A DNA stretch of 37,643 nucleotides from Volutella citrinella (taxonomy: Eukaryota; Ascomycota; Sordariomycetes; Hypocreales; Nectriaceae). Below the pieces are notes generated by a model. That model did no database searches. It had not been told where the DNA came from and worked only from the letters and a program-made list of their open reading frames with translations. Location of the stretch: the NCBI GenBank assembly GCA_034401135.1, contig JAWZSP010000026.1:1-37643 (forward strand), in the 5' to 3' direction. Below are positions 31,403-37,643 of this stretch, piece by piece. A program made the position numbers and the translations under genes. Every line of letters starts with the position of its first letter. The stretch's first letter is position 1.

Positions 31403-33534
31403 ATGACAAGACACACATTTAATAATAAAAATAGTCTATTTACTAGACCCAATTGAATAATAATTGTAAATATAATTATTACTCTCTTAATTTTAAGTTT
31501 GCTATTTATAGCAAACGATTCTTTGGTAATAAAATTATTTTCTTTATGAGATAATGAATTATCAAGAATTATTTATATCAACAAAGTAAATTGTGTTGAA
31601 TATTTTCAATACCAGGGAAAAATATAGGTATAAATATATTTACGTTTTTGGTATTAGTATTTAATTTCGAAATGATTATCATAAAGCTATGTATATTATT
31701 ATGTCAAAATTTTAATATAATTTTGTTAATATTATTAAGTTTATGGTTTTCGACAGCTCTTACTAAAAACTTTTGAGCTAAGCATATTTTAAAATCTAAT
31801 GCAGATCTTATTTCTAAATTCTTTTATGTATTAGAAAATAAAAAATATACTTTTATATTAGTAAGTATTGCTATTACAATATTCATTGTTTTTATTAGCA
31901 GACTAATAAGTAGAAGTGCAGTATGTTTTTTATTAGGAGGGGTAAACCCTTCTTTGGATATATTATCTTATAGTTTAATGATATTACTGTCTTGACCTTT
32001 ATTATGATATATGGCTAATATTATACAAAAGTGACTAGGAATAGGGCAGAAGGGGAAATCTACGTATTCCAAACAACGACTAACGGATGTAGATTTTGAA
32101 TTTTGTAATCCCTATGTAGTAGAAAAAGTAAATTTATATGCAATAAGTTTGAATTTAATAATAAATTATTTAATAACTATTAATTTGTATTGATCAAGTA
32201 TATTTATATGTATAATAATATGTATTTCTTATCTTCTAATAAAGTATGGAAACGATATATTTATGTATTGTATATATATAAATCCAGCAAATATTATGTT
32301 ATTTTCGAGTGGTGCCACTTGAGAGGGGCTTTTAGCGATAGCTGCAGTTTTATCTACCGGTTTAGCAGAAACTGATTGATCGACGGTTGGTACTAACAGT
32401 ATTGTCTACCGTAATCACCACGAGGAATTCATTAATGGTACTTGAAATTGATATTCAGGACACGGAAGTAGAATAAGACCAGGTAGAGCGTTCAGAGAAT
32501 ATAATAAAGACGAGAGCTTACGTAACTTACGTTCTCAAACACGTCAACTCCTTAATGATAATGGGGTACATTTACCTTATATTCAATATAAGTATAATAC
32601 ATCTTTTTCTGCACCAAAATTTCAAGGTTTCAGCTTAAATTCTTACATAACCCATGATTCTAATACCTTAATTATGTTTATAAGGAGTTATCAGGACAAT
32701 AGTGTAAAATATGTACCAAGTTTCTTTAATGATCCTGGTTTGAAAAATGTTGATAGGGACCTAAGAGAAAAATTTGGAATATTTACACTTGATCCCCATA
32801 AATATTCTTCTTTAATATTATTTACTCAAGAACATAAAATAGAGGATTCTCCTTTTGTTAGGGTTTGAAGACCGCTCTCTTATTCACACATGCCTTTTAG
32901 GGATAGACAAAAAAATAATTATTTTCATTTAGGCATAGACACAACTAGAAGCGAGACTTCAATGGCTGGTACTATTCCTAGAATTGAATATGCAAAAACT
33001 TTACTTGCCTCAAAGTTAGATGATTATCATAAATGACAATATGTAAATGCCATAATAGAAGAATTCGTAGTATATTATGTATGACTAGCTAAGAAAAATA
33101 ATGACGGTCGTTTCGACGTAAACCTATCTACAGGATATACTGAGGGCTGGCTAAAAGATATCTATATAAATTACCATGATTGAGGATGAAGTCGTAAGTT
33201 ACTAACTCATAACAAGAATCATAATTTGAGATTGTATAAAAAAGATTTGGTAGCTCAACCTGGGTTTTGAGAGGTTACTGACAGGATTTTTGTGGGTAAT
33301 GTTGACAAATTAGATTTTGAGGCTCATGAGCTGATCAATGAAGATACAGGGAAAGAATTATATAGTATAATTGATACCCGTAACACCCTTAGATGAGAAA
33401 AAATATCTGATGGGGAAAACAAAGAATTTGTTTTATATAAAGATTCTTATAATATTTTTAATGATGAAGATAATACTTCAATAATCCAAATTATAGGTAA
33501 TCACTTTAATTGCACAAAGAAAGAATTTGATTAA
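31403..33534 (+). CDS. Giant membrane-anchored ORF, paralogue 2, with a -1 frame change near 31615
   Basis: This is the second LV-uORF-type protein, of unknown function. ATG 31403 opens a 74-codon frame (one hydrophobic helix, about residues 20-36) that ends at TAG 31625. The -1 frame is open from 31555 to TAA 33532 and contains the remaining helices and all family motifs. These are D-F-E-F-C-N-P-Y-V-V-E-K-V-N-L-Y (about 32092-32139), S-S-L-I-L-F-T-Q ... W-R-P-L (about 32806-32877) and L-Y-S-I-I-D-T-R-N (about 33360-33385). The spacing from the first helix to the second matches paralogue 3 only if both frames are read as one protein of about 710 aa. The heptamer GGGAAAA (31615-31621) lies in the right phase for a -1 shift. 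Without a shift, translation could begin at ATG 31672 (620 aa). About 20 TGA codons encode Trp. Confidence 0.75.
31615..31627 (+). promoter_or_regulatory. Candidate -1 frameshift site GGGAAAA before an in-frame TAG
   Basis: The zero frame reads CAG-GGA-AAA-ATA-TAG. The heptamer G-GGA-AAA fits the X-XXY-YYZ slippery form. Slipping back one base moves reading into the long downstream frame. The alternative is a one-base change in the five-A run, real or from sequencing. Confidence 0.45.
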
Positions 33535-33624
33535 TCCTAAACCAGTTAATAATAATTAAATTTTTATATATTACTTAATATTTATCTTTAAGTATAAAGT
33601 AGAAATAATAATAATTTCTACAAA

Positions 33625-33697
33625 GGAACTTTAGTATAATGGTGAATGCATATGACTTTTAATCATCAAAATGTAGGTTCGAATCCTGCAAGTTCTA
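33625..33697 (+). tRNA. trnK: tRNA-Lys(TTT)
   Basis: The acceptor GGAACTT/AAGTTCT has one G-T pair. The anticodon loop CTTTTAA is closed by TATGA/TCATC with one mismatch. The T-arm is GTAGG-TTCGAAT-CCTGC. The gene is 73 nt and lies between giant ORFs 2 and 3. Confidence 0.92.
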
Positions 33698-33744
33698 AGT
33701 CTATTCACTCTAAAAGTGGTAGACCATCCAAAAATAACTATACT

Positions 33745-36009
33745 ATGAAAAAAATTTTAATTACTTTATGAAAAAATATAGAAAATATAATTATGGCTTT
33801 GATTAGAAATTTTACAGGTTTAAACCATAGAGAGGTTTTAAGCCTATATTCTTTCAATAATAAATTTAAAATTTATAAATCATATAAATGGTTTAACTTA
33901 AAGAGATATAAACAATTAATTGAATGAACAATTAAAATAATATTGTTTATCTCTTTCTTTAGTATAATTTCTATATATATAGAAATCGAAATACCACCTA
34001 ACCTAGAACAACATAAAAATATGTTGTCTTTGGATTTTAGGGATTCAATTATAGAAACACTAGGAACTATAAAAGCATCAAATTCCGTACGTGTTCTAAC
34101 TTTCATATTAATATATGGAAATTTACTAAGTATAAATATGGGAATAATATTTATAAAATTCTTTATACAGAATACCTGCTTATTTATTTTATTATTTTTA
34201 AGCTGAAATTTCATAATAACATTTATGGACCAATTTATACAAAAGCATGTAAACATAACTAAATTTATTAGTCAATTTTTACATAAGTTTCCTTTTGATT
34301 GAGTATATTCCAATTCAGGCATATCTTTTCTAAAAGTAAAAAGTATTATTATGAATATTCTATTTATAATGTTTATTTATCTATTTATAAGAATGATTTT
34401 ATACAATGTAGGTAGTTTTTTATTAAATAATCCAGATGTTCATGATTATACTGCCTGTGGTTTAATAATGTTATTATTTTTACCTTTATCTTTATACTTG
34501 TTTAATATATTAACCAAACTTTTAAAAAAAAAGAAGTTAATGGATGAAGATTATTTATTCCATAATGAATTTGTAGTAAAAGGAGTAAACCTCTGTACAA
34601 TATCTATTATTATAATTATAAATTTATTAAAAAATTATAATTTATTATTTTTTAGTATATGCGTGTTAATTTTATTGGTTTTTATGTATCTTCTAACGGA
34701 AGAAAAAATGCAATATTTTTGAATTTCTTATATAAATAGTAACAAGTTTATTCAGTCTACACTACAGGCAAAATTACCCTTTATGGATTTCGTATACACA
34801 GCCGCTAGTTTATGTGGAGCAATAGCGTTAATGGATCCCCCTAGTATTAATCTTGACGAAATGGTGACGGGATATAGAAAAACAACTACTATTAGTGGTT
34901 GTGAAAATATTTATGATTATGGGGATAGAATAAATATTCAAAAATCATTTATAAATGATAATGATTTTATTAAATTGCAAAAAACAACACTTCATCACCT
35001 AAATACCGGACAGAGAGGGGGAATTCCTGATTATAACCATATGTCAATGTTTAAAAGCGATAAATTCATAGGGTATACCCTTAAGCCTTATGGGTGTAAT
35101 ATTAAGAAACCCGTGATTATGGTTATAAAAGATATTAATTCTAGCACTCTAAAATATTCTCCTAGTTTATTTAAAGATAATTTTGCAAAAGTTAGTGCAG
35201 ATCTTAAAAATAAATATGGAATATTTATAGAGAATTCATCAAAATATAGATCTTTGATATTATTAACTCAACGAATAGATATTGGAGATTCTTGTGCTAA
35301 GATTTGAAGACCTCTTTCTTATTACCATAGCCCTTCTACTCTTGAAAAATTTGTGTGAGATCGTGCCCTTAATATGGTTGTAGATCAGGAGCCTCCTGAA
35401 AATACTTATATAAGATATGGAGATTTTGAAATAAAAAGTCGTGTATTATATGAATGTAGGAATGTAACTGCTAAAGTTATAGCGAAAACAGACCCTCAAG
35501 ATATAAGAGGCTTTAATCAAGCAGCTAAAATGCTTTGTCGTTATAAGATGTTAGAATTATTTAATAAACCCGGTTTAGATCCAAAGAGTACTTTCGTGGA
35601 GAGCTATAATAAAAATTGCATGGTAGGATACATAAACTACCCAAATAAAAAAATTTATGTAAATTTTGAGTATCTTGATCCAAGTTCGGAAAAATTCGAC
35701 TATCAGCATAATAAGTTAGATATGGCTAGAGAAACTTTAGTTGAAAAAGTAAGCCAAGAAAGGGGCAACTCTTCAATAATTTATTTATTTAATGTGGATA
35801 AAACCGCATTTTCAATGCATACCATTGAATCGAGAGATAATAAATTATATAATATAATTGATGAATCTAATTTCCTTGATCTTAATCTAAATAACATACA
35901 TATTATTAATAAAAGTAGTTACTATGTCCATGGTGAAAGAGATGTTATTTCAATATTTAAATTATTAAATAAATTTGAATCACAAAGTGAACTTAATAAA
36001 AAAAAATAA
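33745..36009 (+). CDS. Giant membrane-anchored ORF, paralogue 3 (754 aa, LV-uORF type)
   Basis: This is the third member of the family, of unknown function and uninterrupted under code 4 (seven TGA tryptophans and one TGG). ATG 33745 gives M-K-K-I-L-I-T-L-W-K-N. Hydrophobic segments lie at about residues 64-82, 114-135, 138-160, 200-222, 231-252 and 290-318. D-Y-L-F-H-N-E-F-V-V-K-G-V-N-L is at about 270-284. The soluble part contains Y-R-S-L-I-L-L-T-Q (about 501-509) and W-R-P-L-S-Y (521-526), and near the C-terminus L-Y-N-I-I-D-E-S-N. The closest relative is paralogue 2 (K-[FY]-G-I-F...K-Y-x-S-L-I-L-[FL]-T-Q). It lacks the long Lys/Ala-rich tail of paralogue 1. The ORF begins 48 bp after trnK and ends 461 bp before trnL2. 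Confidence 0.85.
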
Positions 36010-36470
36010 TTTATTCATTAATCTTCCAGCGATTTTATTAAAGCTTTTTAAGGGGGGTATGTTTTAATAGGTAGATTAACCAGCTTTTTTACAAAAACCT
36101 TTGTAAAAAAATAAACAATGTCTATTAATATACCAAATAATCCATATTTATTAAAAAGTTTACTTAGATCTAATAGAAATATTCATTAATTGTTTTTAAT
36201 TAAAAAATAGTGCTAAAAATATATTACATTTTTAATTATTCACAGACTTTATTTTTTTTTGTATAATCTTTTATCCATGTATAGGTAGGAATTATTTTCA
36301 GTTAGTTTTAATATAACGTAAAACTAATTTTAAGGGCTGAGTGTACATAGAAAACTTTTCTATTAAATATAGGTTCTAACCAAGGAAGTTCTATAAAACT
36401 ATGATTAATTATAAATAATTTAAAAAACTTAATTCAATAGAAATTTAAGTAAAAAATTATGTATAATTAA
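36010..36470 (+). other. Spacer after giant ORF 3 with possible tRNA remnants
   Basis: This is 461 bp without an intact gene. A perfect 11-bp hairpin, TTTTTTACAAA-AACC-TTTGTAAAAAA, lies at 36085-36110. Just before it, GGGGGTATGTTTTAATAGGT (36053-36072) resembles the 5' half of tRNA-Ala. A stretch at about 36333-36393 resembles the 3' part of trnK. A 23-codon ORF at 36118 has no recognisable features. Confidence 0.45.
36333..36393 (+). pseudogene. Possible degenerate tRNA-Lys remnant
   Basis: GGGCTGAGTGTACATAG ... AACTTTTCTATTAAATATAGG-TTCTAAC-CAAGGAAGTTCTA loosely parallels trnK (GGTGAATGCATATGACTTTTAATC ... TAGG-TTCGAAT-CCTGCAAGTTCTA). The 3' end AAGTTCTA is identical, while the acceptor 5' strand and anticodon stem are not preserved. 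This is a low-confidence reading. Confidence 0.25.
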
Positions 36471-36552
36471 GCAGGTATGCTGAAATTGGCAAACAGGGCC
36501 GCCTTAGGAGCGGTTGGCGAAAGCCTTACAAGTTCAAGTCTTGTTACCTGTA
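36471..36552 (+). tRNA. trnL: tRNA-Leu(TAG)
   Basis: The acceptor GCAGGTA/TACCTGT has one G-T pair. The anticodon loop CTTAGGA is closed by GCCGC/GCGGT, giving TAG for CUN codons. A long variable arm is present. The gene is 82 nt. Confidence 0.93.
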
Positions 36553-36619
36553 GAGATAACTCAATTTAGTTATCTTTTATAAAATATTGAAAATAGAAAA
36601 ATGAAAAACCAGTATTTAA

Positions 36620-36691
36620 TCTCGGATCGACTAATGGGTAGGTCACGGATTTTTGATGTCTACAGTGAGTGTTCGAATCACTCTCCGAGAA
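36620..36691 (+). tRNA. trnQ: tRNA-Gln(TTG)
   Basis: The acceptor TCTCGGA/TCCGAGA is perfect. The T-arm is GAGTG-TTCGAAT-CACTC. The anticodon loop TTTTGAT gives TTG, closed by a weak stem. The position between trnL and trnH matches the Hypocreales order. The gene is 72 nt. Confidence 0.88.
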
Positions 36692-36715
36692 TAGATATAC
36701 AGTCTAAACTAAAAA

Positions 36716-36789
36716 GGTAAATGTAGTTCAATCGGTGGAACGACTACTTGTGGCGTAGTATGCTCTCAGTTCAAGTCTGAGCTTTTACC
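36716..36789 (+). tRNA. trnH: tRNA-His(GTG)
   Basis: The anticodon loop TTGTGGC is closed by ACTAC/GTAGT. The 8-bp acceptor GGTAAATG/CTTTTACC (one T-T mismatch) includes an encoded G at position -1, the His identity feature. The gene is 74 nt. Confidence 0.92.
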
Positions 36790-36824
36790 CTCAGAGTTAA
36801 TACTCTTAAATTTTTATTGAATTT

Positions 36825-36895
36825 GCCTAGGTAGTTTAAAGGTAAAACCCCAATTTCATGCATTGGCGATGAGAATTCGATTTTCTCCCAAGGCT
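36825..36895 (+). tRNA. trnM: tRNA-Met(CAT), copy 3
   Basis: The anticodon loop TTCATGC is closed by the perfect stem CCAAT/ATTGG. The T-arm is GAGAA-TTCGATT-TTCTC. The acceptor GCCTAGG/CCAAGGC has one mismatch. The gene is 71 nt and is the last tRNA before nad2. Confidence 0.92.
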
Positions 36896-36896
36896 G

Positions 36897-36920
36897 GTAT
36901 TACATGTAAATATGTAATAC
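36897..36920 (+). promoter_or_regulatory. Hairpin directly upstream of nad2 start
   Basis: GTATTACAT (36897-36905) pairs with ATGTAATAC (36912-36920) around a 6-nt loop, between trnM3 and the nad2 ATG at 36936. It resembles in position the hairpin in front of nad1. Confidence 0.55.
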
Positions 36921-36935
36921 TTTTTAATCAAAGCC

Positions 36936-37643
36936 ATGATTATACTTTCTATATTATCTCTCTTATTAAGCAACGCCGTCACCCATAGACGAGATATATC
37001 AATACTATTTAATAGAATAGCGATATTAATTTTAACCTATTGTATCTTATTGGATATTTCTTCTTTATCTATAATTAGTAAAGGAGTAGGTTTACATGGT
37101 GGTTTATTATTTATTAATAATATCACACAAATATTTCATATTTTCATATTTTCAATTAGTATATTAATACTTCAATTGACTAGTTTTTATCCTAGAAAAG
37201 TCTGAGTTTCAGAACATTCATCTTTAAAAGATTTATTGTTACATAGATTTGTTTATTACAATACTAAAATAATAAATAAAATGGGAGAACATTTAAAAAT
37301 TATAGAATATCCTTTAATTATTTTATTTATTATAACTGGAGCAGTATTATTAATGTCAACTAATGATTTAATATCCGTATTTCTTTCTATAGAATTACAG
37401 AGTTACGGTTTATATATATTAAGTACTATTTATAGAAATTCTGAATTATCAACTACAGGTGGATTAATTTACTTTTTATTAGGGGGATTAAGTTCATGTT
37501 TCATTTTATTAGGAACTGCTTTATTATATGCTAATTCAGGTACAACTAGCTTAGATGGTTTATATATTATTACTAGTATAAGTGATGTTAGCGCGTCACA
37601 AGCTATCAGTACAAATTTTTGATATTCTCCTTATTATATAAAT
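36936..37643 (+). CDS. nad2: NADH dehydrogenase subunit 2, 5' part (continues at position 1)
   Basis: This encodes the N-terminal 236 codons of NADH:ubiquinone oxidoreductase subunit 2, a proton-pumping antiporter-like membrane subunit of complex I in the inner mitochondrial membrane. It starts at ATG 36936 ([11 protein letters not shown]), right after trnM3 and a 24-nt hairpin. The reading frame is open to the last base of the window, which completes a codon (aat). It continues in frame at position 1 with [22 protein letters not shown], the conserved core of fungal Nad2. TGA codons (for example 37203 and 37620) are read as Trp. Together with 1-990 the protein is 565 aa, normal for this family as I know it. 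The split is only an artefact of where the circle was opened. Confidence 0.95.

Noticed and set aside
32190..32375. 61-codon + strand ORF inside giant ORF 2
   Set aside because: It is out of frame relative to the conserved V-N-L and F-T-Q motifs of paralogue 2.
33873..34256. 127-codon minus-strand ORF
   Set aside because: It is the antisense shadow of giant ORF 3, which is supported by paralogy and TGA usage.
27322..36009. Mitochondrial plasmid DNA or RNA polymerase, or homing endonuclease, in the giant ORFs
   Set aside because: I saw no polymerase motifs, no LAGLIDADG or GIY-YIG motif and no terminal inverted repeats.
36118..36189. 23-codon ORF after giant ORF 3
   Set aside because: It is too short and has no recognisable motif or homology signal visible by eye.

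Overview
The window is a fungal mitochondrial genome, and almost certainly the whole circle. Everything lies on the + strand and the DNA is very AT-rich. TGA is read as tryptophan throughout (genetic code 4), matched by a tRNA-Trp with anticodon TCA. The last codon of the window (in the 5' part of nad2) runs in frame into the first codon (the 3' part of nad2), giving one uninterrupted nad2 of 565 codons across the junction. I therefore read it as a circular mtDNA of about 37.6 kb opened inside nad2.

The gene order is nad2-nad3-atp9-cox2-nad4L-nad5-cob-cox1-nad1-nad4-atp8-atp6-rns-cox3-nad6-rnl(rps3), followed by a tRNA/variable region. nad2 abuts nad3, nad5 overlaps nad4L by one base, and rps3 sits in the rnl intron. 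This is the arrangement I know from Sordariomycetes, especially Hypocreales (Fusarium and relatives). The genus is not resolved from sequence alone.

Layout: 36936-990 nad2; 991-5694 nad3, atp9, cox2, trnR, nad4L, nad5; 6086-10039 cob, trnC and an intron-free cox1; 10040-11564 spacer with trnR2 and a small ORF cassette flanked by 47-bp direct repeats; 11565-16260 nad1, nad4, atp8, atp6; about 16820-21445 rns, trnY-D-S-N, cox3, trnG, nad6, trnV-I-S-W-P; about 21620-26676 rnl, interrupted by one group I intron that carries rps3; 26720-36895 the large variable region, with 12 tRNAs interleaved with three very large ORFs. There are 25 tRNAs, covering all 20 amino acids. The conserved genes encode the usual mitochondrial set: seven complex I subunits, cytochrome b, three cytochrome oxidase subunits, three ATP synthase subunits, one ribosomal protein, two rRNAs and the tRNAs. 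The only intron I find is the rps3-bearing one in rnl.

The most unusual part is 27322-36009. Three long ORFs (1218 codons; about 710 codons if a -1 shift is allowed; 754 codons) are separated by trnA-trnF and trnK. They share an architecture of an N-terminal multi-membrane segment, a D/E-F-x-F-x-N...V-N-L motif, a soluble region with an [I/L]-[V/L]-[F/L]-T-Q ... W-R-P-[F/L] motif and a C-terminal L-Y-[S/N]-I-I-D motif. I interpret them as divergent paralogues of the Fusarium-type LV-uORF, whose function is unknown. The middle one contains a textbook GGGAAAA slippery heptamer directly before an in-frame stop.

Other points of interest are a perfect but minimal tRNA-like cloverleaf between nad5 and cob, a duplicated ~190-bp non-coding element with one inverted module upstream of nad4 and atp6, a hairpin/G-quadruplex/C-tract cluster in the nad1-nad4 spacer, and a duplicated rps3 leader in front of rnl.
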